DNA of 64,000 nucleotides from Bacteroidota bacterium (lineage in GTDB: Bacteria > Bacteroidota > Bacteroidia > Chitinophagales > Chitinophagaceae), in contig JAFDXN010000062.1 in the NCBI GenBank assembly GCA_018267915.1, positions 83,297 to 147,296 of the forward strand, in the 5' to 3' direction. The position numbers and the translations under genes are program-made. Below are positions 9,239-17,235 of the stretch, one piece after another; within the stretch, counting starts at the first letter, position 1, and each line of letters starts with the position of its first letter. Below the pieces are notes generated by a model, which was not told the DNA's origin, ran no database searches, and worked only from the letters and a program-made list of their open reading frames with translations.

Positions 9239-10497
9239 CAGCTTTTATTTTTATAAAATTGTTCAATGCTATTGTATAATTGATAAAGATAAGCGTCATC
9301 GGGTCGATGACCGTTGCGTATCTCGTGTATCATTTCCATCATATTCCGCACCATTGCTTCGTCCTGCCCCGATCTGGTGACCAGTTGCTTTACGAAGTCT
9401 TCGTTCAGGTGATTGGTATTGATATGGTAGTGGTTGCGCACCCACTCCAGGAAGTGCTGTATCATCTTCTCCGCAAGGTTCCTGTGGTCGCCTTTGTTGT
9501 AGTATAATCTGCCTACTGTTTCTACGAACGAGACAGAGCTGTTTTGCGGTGCTTCCATAATTGGTATTATGCGCTGCCTGCGTTTACCTTCAAAAAGGAT
9601 GTAAATGATCAGCCCTAGTACGGCCAGCCACACAGCCATGCGTGTGGCGGGGTGGCGCATCAGGGCGCTAACGTCCGAGCGGTCAGTGCTACGTTTGTAA
9701 TAATCGTTCCAGTAGATGCGGCTGATGTTTTTGGGAAACGATTGCCAGAGCGTTTCGATGTATTGCTTATTGCCCTCCTGCAGCAGAAAGTAATTGCTCA
9801 GCACCAGTGGAGCAGCGTGCAGGGTAATGTGGCCTTCACCAACTTTGATGCGGATGAAATCGGGCCCTTCATCTGTTGTGCCCAGCGTATCTGGGTTTGG
9901 TGAGATGTATATTCTTTTCGCATCTCCGCTCGTGTCTGTGTTGCTGTCCTGGCTGTCCCTGTCCTTGACAAAATAACTCGTCAGGTAACGCCCGAAGTAG
10001 CCATACAGTCTACCGGGGTGTGCTTTCAGTTTCAGTATAGAGCTGTTCTTACTGCCATCATAATTCCTGCTTAGCGGAATATCTTCATAAGCGGTCCTGG
10101 TTCCGTAGGGTAGCTTGCGGATGCCCAGGCGCTTGCTGAACTCCTTATCCAGCGTGCTGGAGAAGATCAGCAATTCATTGCCGGTTGACGCGTATTCCAT
10201 CAGCCTGTCTATCTCTTCTTCCGACACGTCAAACGTCAGTCCGGCTAGTATGAGGAGCGAGTTACTTCCATACTTCATCTTGTCGTCTATATGGTCGTAA
10301 CGGAACCCCCTCGACAGTGTTTTAGTATCCACTCCGGGAAAGCAATAGCTCAAAGAGGTAAACGCCAGGTAAGTTCCATAAGGGTCTTTATTATCATGTT
10401 CCAGGTTCACTTCCCAGTTGATCGGTTTATGCGTGCAACTCTGTAGCAGGCAGCTCATCATCAGCAGGTACAGTATGTGTTTTCCCATCCTCCTCAT
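9238..10497 (-). CDS. DUF4350 domain lipoprotein of the MoxR cluster
   Basis: A 419-residue protein with a lipoprotein-type signal (LLMMSCLLQSC), a long extracytoplasmic DUF4350 domain (about residues 35-270), one transmembrane helix (MAVWLAVLGLIIYILFEGKRR, near residue 290), and a cytoplasmic C-terminal helical tail. It overlaps the DUF4129 gene upstream by 4 bases and meets the moxR start at one base. The function is unknown; conserved linkage points to a complex with MoxR and DUF58. Confidence 0.8.
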   Translation of the reverse strand: MRRMGKHILYLLMMSCLLQSCTHKPINWEVNLEHDNKDPYGTYLAFTSLSYCFPGVDTKTLSRGFRYDHIDDKMKYGSNSLLILAGLTFDVSEEEIDRLMEYASTGNELLIFSSTLDKEFSKRLGIRKLPYGTRTAYEDIPLSRNYDGSKNSSILKLKAHPGRLYGYFGRYLTSYFVKDRDSQDSNTDTSGDAKRIYISPNPDTLGTTDEGPDFIRIKVGEGHITLHAAPLVLSNYFLLQEGNKQYIETLWQSFPKNISRIYWNDYYKRSTDRSDVSALMRHPATRMAVWLAVLGLIIYILFEGKRRQRIIPIMEAPQNSSVSFVETVGRLYYNKGDHRNLAEKMIQHFLEWVRNHYHINTNHLNEDFVKQLVTRSGQDEAMVRNMMEMIHEIRNGHRPDDAYLYQLYNSIEQFYKNKS

Positions 10498-11204
10498 TGG
10501 CCTAGTTGCCTTTTTAGCTGATTAAATTCCTGTAAATACTGATGGTAAGCAGGCTCGTCTATCGCTAGGCGGCCATACCAGGCATACTCATATTGTCGGG
10601 ATAGCTGCTTGAAGGGAACTTTATATTGGCTGTCGCTCAGCTCGTGATAGTATTCGTAGTTTGTTTTATCTATGCGGTATTTGATCAGCTGCTGCGCTTG
10701 CAATAGCTGCAAAAGCTGCAGGTAGCTATATCGTATGGCGTTGCGGTAATTGCCCTGCTGTGCAGCTTCCTGCATCAGTCTTTCCCAGTTGGTCTCTGCG
10801 ATATCCTCTATGTTCTCCACCGTTGGGTCGCTGCTTGCTGCTGGTTTCGTTTTCCGGCCAAAGACCGAACTCATGTTCTTGCTCAGCACCACGTAGTACA
10901 GAATAAACCCTGCAGCTACAAGCAATCCCAAATAAATCAGCACCTTTCCATCGCCTTCGAAAAACCGTATCATCTTTGCCCACCACGATTCGCTCATGTC
11001 TCGAGGGTCTTTATCTTCAGTCTCTTGCCCTGGCCGGTATTCCCTTTCATTTTTATAGTAGAAAGCCTTTTGTTCGGTCAGCTGACTCCAGCTGCTGTCG
11101 CTTATACCAGCATATTGGCCATCCTCAGCGCTTGCGGGCATTGGCATCAGTGCAACAAGAAACAGGCAGCAGAGTAGCAGGTATTTATTCAATTTCAGGC
11201 GCAT
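10494..11204 (-). CDS. DUF4129 domain membrane protein
   Basis: A 236-residue protein with signal peptide (LLLCCLFLVALMPMPASA), an extracytoplasmic segment, a transmembrane helix (VLIYLGLLVAAGFILYYVVL, near residue 100) and a C-terminal DUF4129 domain carrying the usual RNAIRYSYLQLLQLL helix and YEYAWYG motif. DUF4129 genes accompany MoxR/DUF58 clusters. It overlaps the neighbouring SpoIIM-like gene by 20 bases and the DUF4350 gene by 4, indicating a single operon. Confidence 0.85.
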   Translation of the reverse strand: MRLKLNKYLLLCCLFLVALMPMPASAEDGQYAGISDSSWSQLTEQKAFYYKNEREYRPGQETEDKDPRDMSESWWAKMIRFFEGDGKVLIYLGLLVAAGFILYYVVLSKNMSSVFGRKTKPAASSDPTVENIEDIAETNWERLMQEAAQQGNYRNAIRYSYLQLLQLLQAQQLIKYRIDKTNYEYYHELSDSQYKVPFKQLSRQYEYAWYGRLAIDEPAYHQYLQEFNQLKRQLGQ

Positions 11205-12141
11205 GCTGCCGCTTGCTTACTTTGATAGGGTAAATAATATAGTACCATACTACGAATAACAGTGAGCCCCCGAGTACGATCAGGTTCAGCCATACAGGCA
11301 TACCCGTGTGCCGCGTCACGAAACCTTCAAAGAAAGCCGCCGTGATAAATATCGGTACAAGGCTGATCACGATTTTCACCGCATCCTTTGTGGCAGCCAT
11401 CAGCGATTGCATTCTTGTGTACGACTTAGGGAATAATATCGAGTTGCCCATAATAAGCCCCGCTGTGCAGGCTATCACTAATGCTGATATTTCCAGGGTC
11501 CCATGGGTGGATACCACTAGTATCGATTTGAAACCCATGCCTTTCTGAAAGAACATATATTCAAACACCCCCAGCATAAGGCTGTTTCGAAAAAGGAAGT
11601 AAATGGTACCAATGGAAATAAATATCCCGCTCGCAAAGCATATGAATGACACCAGGATATTGTTAAACGCGATCTCCACGAACATGATCAATTCATTCTC
11701 ACTATTGTAGACTCCGAAAGGTTCACCCCGGGCTATATTCTGTTCGGTCATATCCACATATCTGTCTCCCAGTATCGCGCGTATGAATGTCTGGTCCTGC
11801 CATGCCGAGAAAACGCCTATCGCGACGAACACCGCAAAGAAAATGAAAGTGTACAGCAAGACCTTATGATGCCGCCTTATGATGAGCGGTAACTCCGCGG
11901 TCCAGAAGGTTATAAGCCTGTTCCTGCTTTCTTTTTTATTCTTGTATATCGAAAGAAAGATCTTTGCCGCAAGGCTATTAATGTATTTTACGGTGTTGCT
12001 GGAAGGGTAAAAGGTTTTGGCATATGATAGGTCGTCCACAAGGTAAGTGAAGCGTTTGGCAACCTCATCAGGATCTTCGGTGCTCTCGGCATAACGCTGC
12101 CATCGCTCCTTATTCTTCTTGATAAAATATCCCTCCCGCAT
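11185..12141 (-). CDS. SpoIIM-like (DUF95) integral membrane protein
   Basis: First gene of the MoxR operon, 318 residues. The family is named for Bacillus stage II sporulation protein M, but members in non-sporulating Bacteroidota are general envelope proteins. A soluble N-terminal region (about 1-100) is followed by five or six hydrophobic helices, including VLLYTFIFFAVFVAIGVFSA and the conserved STHGTLEISALVIACTAGL segment. It is divergent from an RDD-family gene 90 bases away, a pairing seen repeatedly in this phylum. Confidence 0.85.
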   Translation of the reverse strand: MREGYFIKKNKERWQRYAESTEDPDEVAKRFTYLVDDLSYAKTFYPSSNTVKYINSLAAKIFLSIYKNKKESRNRLITFWTAELPLIIRRHHKVLLYTFIFFAVFVAIGVFSAWQDQTFIRAILGDRYVDMTEQNIARGEPFGVYNSENELIMFVEIAFNNILVSFICFASGIFISIGTIYFLFRNSLMLGVFEYMFFQKGMGFKSILVVSTHGTLEISALVIACTAGLIMGNSILFPKSYTRMQSLMAATKDAVKIVISLVPIFITAAFFEGFVTRHTGMPVWLNLIVLGGSLLFVVWYYIIYPIKVSKRQHAPEIE

Positions 12142-12231
12142 AACTGAAGGTAATTTAAAGAAAAACCCTTATTCCGGCTATTTTTTCAGCCGCTATCGCT
12201 AAATTTATTGCCCGTATATACATCGGTTTGG

Positions 12232-13029
12232 ATGAGCCTGATAACGATCGCTACCCCCTTTAATATAGACCTTGAGTTTAAGACCGCCGCATTCGGCAGG
12301 CGCTTCCTTGCATGGCTTGTTGATCTTGGAGTGCTCTGTGCATACAACTATATCCTAGAGTATTTTGTGCTTAATCCTCTTGGTGTTGACAGTGAAGCTT
12401 CGGTCATTGTATTCATCCTTTTTACTGCGCTTCCCACTTTTTTTTACAACCTGCTTTTCGAAACTTTTTTTAACGGACAAAGCATCGGCAAAAGGGCGGC
12501 GGGGGTCAAAGTGCTTTCCGTAAATGGCGACGAAGCCACCTTTAGCCAGTATCTCATTCGCTGGTTGCTGGGCTTTGGCAATTACATTATGATCTCGCTT
12601 CCTTTTATCGTAGAGGCTGCGATAAAGAACCCGGTATACCTTTTTTTCCTCATTGTGCCTATGTTCTTTTATATCCCCGACCTGCTCGCCTTCGGCATCA
12701 GCGCCAGGTCGCAACGCCTTGGCGACCTGGCCGCAGGTACTGTGGTGATCGACAATAATTACGATACCTCCATTAGCGAAACTATTTACCTCGATGTAAA
12801 AGAAGAAAATTACACGCCCGTTTATCCCCAGGTAATGCGCCTTACCGACAGGGATATCAACGGCATCCGCAACCTGCTCGATGTGAAGAATTCCAGCAAA
12901 GACAATTATACCTACCTCGTGCAGGTAGCAAGCCGGGTAAAGGAAGTGCTTGGGGTTCAAAGCGACCTCGAGTCCTCCGAATTTCTTATGCAACTCCTCC
13001 GCGACTACAATTACCTTACCAGCAGATAA
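12232..13029 (+). CDS. RDD family membrane protein
   Basis: A membrane protein with the RDD domain: FGRRFLAWLVDLGVLCAYN at the start of helix 1 (the Arg-Asp signature), GQSIGKRAAGVKVL after helix 2, and RSQRLGDLAAGTVVID near residue 170. The C-terminal 90 residues are soluble. The start used is the ATG at 12232, giving a protein that begins MSLITIATPF; an upstream TTG at 12208 is less likely. Its divergence from the SpoIIM/MoxR operon suggests a shared role in the envelope. Its actual activity is not known. Confidence 0.85.
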   Translation: MSLITIATPFNIDLEFKTAAFGRRFLAWLVDLGVLCAYNYILEYFVLNPLGVDSEASVIVFILFTALPTFFYNLLFETFFNGQSIGKRAAGVKVLSVNGDEATFSQYLIRWLLGFGNYIMISLPFIVEAAIKNPVYLFFLIVPMFFYIPDLLAFGISARSQRLGDLAAGTVVIDNNYDTSISETIYLDVKEENYTPVYPQVMRLTDRDINGIRNLLDVKNSSKDNYTYLVQVASRVKEVLGVQSDLESSEFLMQLLRDYNYLTSR

Positions 13030-13093
13030 GATATTCTAACATTTCATTAGGAGAAGTTTATTGGTAATTATATACAAAAAGACACGAAAATAT

Positions 13094-13124
13094 TTTGTAA
13101 TGTGGATTACCTTTTTTATCTTTG
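13094..13124 (+). promoter_or_regulatory. Bacteroidota sigma-70-type promoter for the transposase
   Basis: TTTG at 13094-13097, a 19-base spacer and TATCTTTG at 13117-13124 match the phylum consensus TTTG-N19-TAnnTTTG exactly. The transposase ATG follows at 13144. Confidence 0.7.
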
Positions 13125-13143
13125 AGGTATAAAGGGTAACAAA

Positions 13144-14139
13144 ATGGATTTCAAGTTCAAAAGCCTAATCGAATTAGTAAGATATTTTAAGGATGAAAAG
13201 ACTTGTTATGACTTCTTAGAGGCTCAAATCTGGCATGAAGGACAGCCCGCTTGTCCTCATTGTGGCAGCCTCCATGTCTATACCCGTACACACAGGAACA
13301 AAGCAAAAGCAGAGCAAGGAATACGCGAATACAAGTGTGCTGAAAAGGGCTGCAATAAGAACTTTACCTCTACTGTCGGAACAATATTTGAAGGCTCTAA
13401 ATTACCCCTGCAAACATGGTTTGCTGCCATTTGGTTATGCACTACCTCAAGCAAAGGTATTAGCTCTGCAAACCTCGCTAAACAACTTTCGATCACACAG
13501 AAAAGCGCTTGGTTCGTTTTATCCCGTATCCGTGAAATGTTCAAAGAGACTTGCCCCGATATGCTGTTAACTGGTATGGTAGAGGTGGATGAAACGTATG
13601 TAGGCGGCAAGGAAAAGAATAAAAGCAAGAAGGTACGCGCTGCAAACCGCGAGGCAGGCCGTATCGCATCCGGTGGCAAGAAACAAGCTAATCCAATAGA
13701 TACGAAGATACCTGTGTTGGGCATCTATCAGCGTGGCGGTAAGCTGCGTATTCAGCCTATGGTAGCACCTAAGCGCGAAATATTGCTGCCATTGCTTGAA
13801 AAGAACATCAGCAAGGATGCAACGATCGTAACCGATGGCTTACCTTCTTACAAGGGCTTAGGTAATACTTACAAGTTGCATGTGGTAGTAAACCATGCAA
13901 AAGACGAATGGGTTAACGGAGAATACTCTACTAACAATATCGAAGGCTTTTGGAGCATCTTTAAGCGCGGTATTATCGGCGTATATCATCAGACCAGCCC
14001 TAAGCACCTGCACCGCTATTGCGATGAATATTCTTACAGGTTTAATAACCGCGACGGCTCTAGTGTAGAGAAATTTGCAAGGGCTATACAGACTGTGGCA
14101 AATGCAAGGATAACTTATAAGTCATTGATTGGCAAGTAA
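13144..14139 (+). CDS. IS1595-type (ISXO2-like) transposase
   Basis: A 331-residue DDE-type transposase. An N-terminal zinc ribbon holds CPHCGS and CAEKGC (about residues 37-63), followed by a helix-turn-helix-like segment. The catalytic core has the first acidic motif VEVDETYVGG (near residue 145), the second in IVTDGLPSYKG, and the family's NNIEGFWSIFKRG and YRFNNRD motifs. The reading frame is intact. I could not find convincing terminal inverted repeats on either side, so the boundaries of any element are unknown. It heads an AT-richer patch of accessory genes. Confidence 0.9.
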   Translation: MDFKFKSLIELVRYFKDEKTCYDFLEAQIWHEGQPACPHCGSLHVYTRTHRNKAKAEQGIREYKCAEKGCNKNFTSTVGTIFEGSKLPLQTWFAAIWLCTTSSKGISSANLAKQLSITQKSAWFVLSRIREMFKETCPDMLLTGMVEVDETYVGGKEKNKSKKVRAANREAGRIASGGKKQANPIDTKIPVLGIYQRGGKLRIQPMVAPKREILLPLLEKNISKDATIVTDGLPSYKGLGNTYKLHVVVNHAKDEWVNGEYSTNNIEGFWSIFKRGIIGVYHQTSPKHLHRYCDEYSYRFNNRDGSSVEKFARAIQTVANARITYKSLIGK

Positions 14140-14151
14140 TTGATTGGAAAC

Positions 14152-14182
14152 TTGCTTAATTTTGAGACTTGTCTTATCTTTG
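14152..14182 (+). promoter_or_regulatory. Promoter-like site between transposase and DUF3800 gene
   Basis: TTG at 14152-14154, a 20-base spacer and TATCTTTG at 14175-14182 fit the Bacteroidota consensus. No open frame follows in this direction; transcription would run into the hairpin at 14223-14252, antisense to the 3' end of the DUF3800 gene. Confidence 0.45.
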
Positions 14183-14202
14183 CGCTAGAAAACGTTTTTG
14201 CC

Positions 14203-15000
14203 CTAGGCTTTACTGGGGGTAGAAAGCCCGATTATTTCGGGTTTTTCTATTTTAGGGAATCTAATAATCCCGTACCCATCTACTATCCCGTCTTTGTGGT
14301 CTAGCTTGCCCGATAAATAGTTATATGATAAATTTGGCCTGTCAGGGTGTTGTACCTTTGTGACTATCGGATACGCCATGAGATCGGCCAGTTGTAACCC
14401 GCTAATGTCTGCGTATTTAGGCTGAAAGTCTATACTTCTAATATATTTACTAAAGTCAGCGGGTGTATTGTAAGGAGGGAAACCGTAAGCCATAAGGCGC
14501 ATTATATATTGTTTGATTTGGGTGTCTAGCGGCTCACCTCGCTTTTCTAATATTATATCTAACGTCTTAGGGGTTGCTGTGGGCTGCCTGTTAAGGCAGT
14601 AAATACTTTTTTGCAAGAGAAAAGTTAAGGCAGTTTCATATGCCCCAAATGCATTGTATGTATATTTTTCTCTGTATTCGGGCTTGTGTATTACTGGACA
14701 AATTATTTTATATCGACTTTCAACAACTAACGAATTTATGCATTCGACAAGTTCCTGTTTGTATGCAAGCCTCCCCTTAAAAATAGAAAATTCATACATG
14801 TCTTTGCGGATGTAATACGACCTAAATATGACCGTCTTGTCACCCCAAAATTTATATTTGACTGCCCTAAGTCTATTATCAATTTCCTGGTAATTGTATT
14901 TCGAAACCAGTATGCCACAAGTCGCAAAGTATGGGAAATGAGCCTCGACTTTATCGATATTAGCGTCCCCGCACTCGTCAATAAATAAGTAGTATTCCAT
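14203..15000 (-). CDS. DUF3800 domain protein
   Basis: A 265-residue protein with the DUF3800 hallmark at the N-terminus: YYLFIDECGDANID, the equivalent of the family's YIDESG motif, and a C-terminal acidic cluster (ISGLQLADLMAYPI), which is the conserved LQLADL-AY motif. These acidic positions are considered to form an RNase H-like or nuclease-like centre, but no activity is established for most members. The family is frequent on mobile elements and in defence regions. Here it is flanked by a transposase and a candidate structured RNA. Confidence 0.85.
   Translation of the reverse strand: MEYYLFIDECGDANIDKVEAHFPYFATCGILVSKYNYQEIDNRLRAVKYKFWGDKTVIFRSYYIRKDMYEFSIFKGRLAYKQELVECINSLVVESRYKIICPVIHKPEYREKYTYNAFGAYETALTFLLQKSIYCLNRQPTATPKTLDIILEKRGEPLDTQIKQYIMRLMAYGFPPYNTPADFSKYIRSIDFQPKYADISGLQLADLMAYPIVTKVQHPDRPNLSYNYLSGKLDHKDGIVDGYGIIRFPKIEKPEIIGLSTPSKA
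14223..14252 (+). terminator. Hairpin with T-tract inside the 3' end of the DUF3800 gene
   Basis: A 9-bp stem (14223-14231 with 14237-14245, one G-T pair) is followed by a T-rich run on the + strand. It could end transcripts from the transposase or from the promoter-like site at 14152. It is also protein coding on the opposite strand. Confidence 0.5.
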
Positions 15001-15015
15001 TTCGTCTATTTGTGT

Positions 15016-15210
15016 TATCTTTGTAAAAGCAAAAGCATCCCCGCATAGACGCTTGCGCCTAATGAGAGACCACTTATGAGGTGGCCGCTATGCGAGGTAC
15101 AGGACACATACATTGATGCCCTTCTGCTTTGCCTGTGTTGTTGACCCAACACATTATTTATCCCTAATCTTTCTGAAGCCGTCCGCTCCGCCAAGTTTGG
15201 ACGGCTTCGT
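15016..15210 (+). ncRNA. Candidate structured RNA upstream of the DUF3800 gene
   Basis: No gene occupies 15001-15212. On the + strand there is a TATCTTTG box at 15016-15023, then a 10-bp outer stem (15039-15048 with 15088-15097, one mismatch) enclosing a small CCAC/GTGG hairpin (15070-15073 with 15081-15084), then a perfect 7-bp hairpin (15134-15140 with 15147-15153), then a perfect 10-bp hairpin (15175-15184 with 15199-15208) followed by GTGTTTAT. The last hairpin could alternatively be the terminator of the opposite-strand gene ending at 15213. I do not recognise a known RNA family. Strand and transcript ends are inferred from the promoter-like box. Confidence 0.4.
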
Positions 15211-15212
15211 GT

Positions 15213-15683
15213 TTATGCATATTCAGTCCTTTGTTTTTCAATCTTCAATTTTTCAACTTTCAGGTTATAGTAGTAAAGCTTTTCGGGCTTTAACGTTCCA
15301 TCCTCATTTTCCCACTCTGCTAGATAATAGATAAAGCCTTTATATCCCTCAATACTTTTTCTAACTACTATGTTTTTCGTGAAGAGTCTATTTAAAACCA
15401 ATGACAACTTCATCACGTAGTTTCTTCGGCGGCCATAATCTTCCAGTTCCGCCAAGTCGCCCCTCATGACACATCTCAATATCTCATCGGTGCTAAGTGG
15501 CTCATCTGCACCCCTTAGGCAATTCATGGCCTTTTCGCTCCAGTTAATGTTAAGCTTCTTGGAGTGATTAATAAACTCTGTGATTTCCTTAATACGCGAT
15601 TGCTTGCGGAAGACTTCATCCTCCAGCAGTCGCCTTTCGGCCTCAAGTTGCGATATTACTTCAGGTGGGATTGGCATTTGCAC
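15213..15683 (-). CDS. Hypothetical protein, coiled coil plus winged-helix-like region
   Basis: A 156-residue protein I do not recognise. Residues 10-45 are a predicted coiled coil (QLEAERRLLEDEVFRKQSRI). The middle part reads like a winged helix: LRGADEPLSTDEILRCVMRG, then an RRRNYVMKLSLVLNRLFTK recognition-helix-like segment, then a GFIYYLAEWE wing. The start may be Met1 or Met3. The C-terminus is lysine rich. It could be a DNA-binding accessory protein of the mobile patch, but this is inference. Confidence 0.6.
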   Translation of the reverse strand: MQMPIPPEVISQLEAERRLLEDEVFRKQSRIKEITEFINHSKKLNINWSEKAMNCLRGADEPLSTDEILRCVMRGDLAELEDYGRRRNYVMKLSLVLNRLFTKNIVVRKSIEGYKGFIYYLAEWENEDGTLKPEKLYYYNLKVEKLKIEKQRTEYA

Positions 15684-15827
15684 TTACTATTAATTACTAA
15701 ACCCACTACAAATGTATGAAAACACCGATGCAAACGTGTGGGGAGTTATCCACAGGTTATTAATACGTGTTTCCCACAATGTTTTGCCATTACAAAAATA
15801 TTGCGTATAGATGCCTAACTTTACTAC

Positions 15828-16259
15828 ATGGCAAAAGCTGAAAACAAGAAAGCAGAGAAGAAACGACCATCCGGCTACGAAGACCCCGTTAAGATTGATG
15901 GGGAGTTTCTGGACGTGTTTAAGGTGGTAAGAGAAAACAAAGAGCAAAAAATGAAACCTAATGCGCCGCAAACTTATAGGATTGAGGCAAACGGCTTCTA
16001 TAATGATGCTGCCGTTTACAAGATTTCAGACCATGAATATCAATGTATGTTTACGATGCCTCACCCACAGCGTCAAAATGCCCACGAAGGAGACTTTATT
16101 AATTCCTACGGCGTGAAGGGCTTTCATGTAGAAATAAGTGTGGCTGGCGTTCTCACCTTTACTCCGCTTGGCCCCGTAAGAAACCATGATTTGCATCTAG
16201 ATAATGAAACGATGCTGGATTTTTGGCACCAGATAGAAAAACAAATAGGAGACCACTAA
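15828..16259 (+). CDS. Hypothetical protein
   Basis: A 143-residue soluble protein, not recognised. It has a charged N-terminus (MAKAENKKAEKKRPSGYEDP) and then a compact alpha/beta domain with no signal peptide or membrane helix. A near-consensus box TAACTTTA lies a few bases upstream of the start. It is divergent from the coiled-coil gene and precedes a small hydrophobic protein by 11 bases, so the two may be cotranscribed. Confidence 0.6.
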   Translation: MAKAENKKAEKKRPSGYEDPVKIDGEFLDVFKVVRENKEQKMKPNAPQTYRIEANGFYNDAAVYKISDHEYQCMFTMPHPQRQNAHEGDFINSYGVKGFHVEISVAGVLTFTPLGPVRNHDLHLDNETMLDFWHQIEKQIGDH

Positions 16260-16270
16260 GAAAGGGAAAG

Positions 16271-16441
16271 ATGATAACGCTTAATATTTTTCTGATTGGC
16301 GGTGTCCCCATGTCTGACGCTATGCACGTTGGCTCCCCGTCAGGATTCTTTACTCTTATCATGCTAGGGTTTGGCCTATTGTTCGCGTACAGCGCAAACA
16401 AGTATCTCGACAAGAAAAAGAAGCGTAACAATCCCGAATAG
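16271..16441 (+). CDS. Small single-span membrane protein
   Basis: A 56-residue protein beginning MITLNIFLIGGV, chosen because GGGAAAG lies just before this ATG, whereas the longer open frame overlaps the preceding gene. One membrane helix (GFFTLIMLGFGLLFAYSANK) is followed by a lysine-rich tail (KKKKRNNPE). I do not recognise it. The small size and lack of homologous motifs make the call moderate. Confidence 0.45.
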   Translation: MITLNIFLIGGVPMSDAMHVGSPSGFFTLIMLGFGLLFAYSANKYLDKKKKRNNPE

Positions 16442-16507
16442 ATTTTTACCCCGCTCAATCATATTCAATTTCCCCTTAGTGTCCTTTGGTATATAAATCC
16501 CAGTTTA

Positions 16508-16539
16508 TTTGTCAAAATGTAAAATAAAGTTTACTTTTG
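16508..16539 (+). promoter_or_regulatory. Consensus promoter for the membrane protein/XRE pair
   Basis: TTTG at 16508-16511, a 20-base spacer and TACTTTTG at 16532-16539 match the Bacteroidota consensus. The next gene starts at 16556, leaving a very short leader. Confidence 0.7.
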
Positions 16540-16555
16540 GTAAAAATTACTTGTC

Positions 16556-17038
16556 ATGAAAAGAAAACTGCTTTTGCCACATCCCTTTAAGGCTTTCGGC
16601 TGGATACTGTTGCCATTTGCCATTACATTCCTTGTTGCGGTCTATTCATATAATTTCTCTGTGCCCTTTTTACAATACCATCCTGAGAGAAAGAATGATT
16701 TCTTTTTGGGTAAAGGCGATTTTCTTTTTCAAAAGGATTTTAGTGCAGATCTAAGTGGTGAAGCCGCGCTCCTGTGTACATTTGTCAGCCTTTTTATCAT
16801 CGCTTTTTCTGCCGAAAAAAATGAAGATGAATATGTCAGTGCTGTCCGGCTGCATGCGCTGCAGGTTAGCGTGTACTTCAATTATTTTGTCTTGGCTATA
16901 TCGAGTATTCTCATTTATGGACTAAGTTTTTTGATGGTAATGGAACTAAACCTCTTCACCATACTGGTCCTTTTTATTCTGGTCTTCAATTTTAACCTTC
17001 ACATCAGGCCCAGGTTCACTAAATCGGCAACGGCATGA
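16556..17038 (+). CDS. Four-helix membrane protein paired with an XRE regulator
   Basis: A 160-residue integral membrane protein with helices near residues 14-33 (WILLPFAITFLVAVYSYNFS), 65-83, 105-130 and 132-150. The sequence is not otherwise informative. It overlaps the XRE regulator by 4 bases (ATGA). Small multispan proteins translationally coupled to a short XRE protein are a recurrent pair in bacteria and archaea; the membrane partner may sequester or signal to the regulator, but that is inference. Confidence 0.65.
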   Translation: MKRKLLLPHPFKAFGWILLPFAITFLVAVYSYNFSVPFLQYHPERKNDFFLGKGDFLFQKDFSADLSGEAALLCTFVSLFIIAFSAEKNEDEYVSAVRLHALQVSVYFNYFVLAISSILIYGLSFLMVMELNLFTILVLFILVFNFNLHIRPRFTKSATA

Positions 17039-17235
17039 AGAACAGCATTAAAGTAGAACGTGCTAAGCTGAACATCACCCAGGCGGAATTGGCGGAGAGG
17101 ATAGCCGTGTCGCGCCAGACTATCAATGCCATAGAGTCGGGCAAGTATGTGCCATCCACAGTGCTGGCCTTGAAGATGGCTGCAGTATTCAAGACAAGCG
17201 TTAATGATATATTCGAACTGGAAAGTACCGACTAA
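17035..17235 (+). CDS. XRE-family HTH transcriptional regulator (YozG/Cro-like)
   Basis: A 66-residue stand-alone helix-turn-helix protein. The helix-turn-helix reads ITQAELAERIAVSRQTINAIE (residues about 14-34), followed by GKYVPSTVLALKMAAVF and a NDIFELE end typical of the YozG-like compact regulators. It overlaps the membrane protein gene upstream. Its stop codon overlaps the stop of the convergent mgtA-type gene. Confidence 0.9.
   Translation: MKNSIKVERAKLNITQAELAERIAVSRQTINAIESGKYVPSTVLALKMAAVFKTSVNDIFELESTD

Noticed and set aside
13030..14200. A complete insertion sequence with terminal inverted repeats
   Set aside because: I could not match the two flanks of the transposase gene by eye; without inverted repeats the element limits cannot be set.
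15001..15212. tmRNA, SRP RNA or 6S RNA
   Set aside because: Length and pairing do not fit: no tRNA-like end, no SRP tetraloop region, and no long central bubble.
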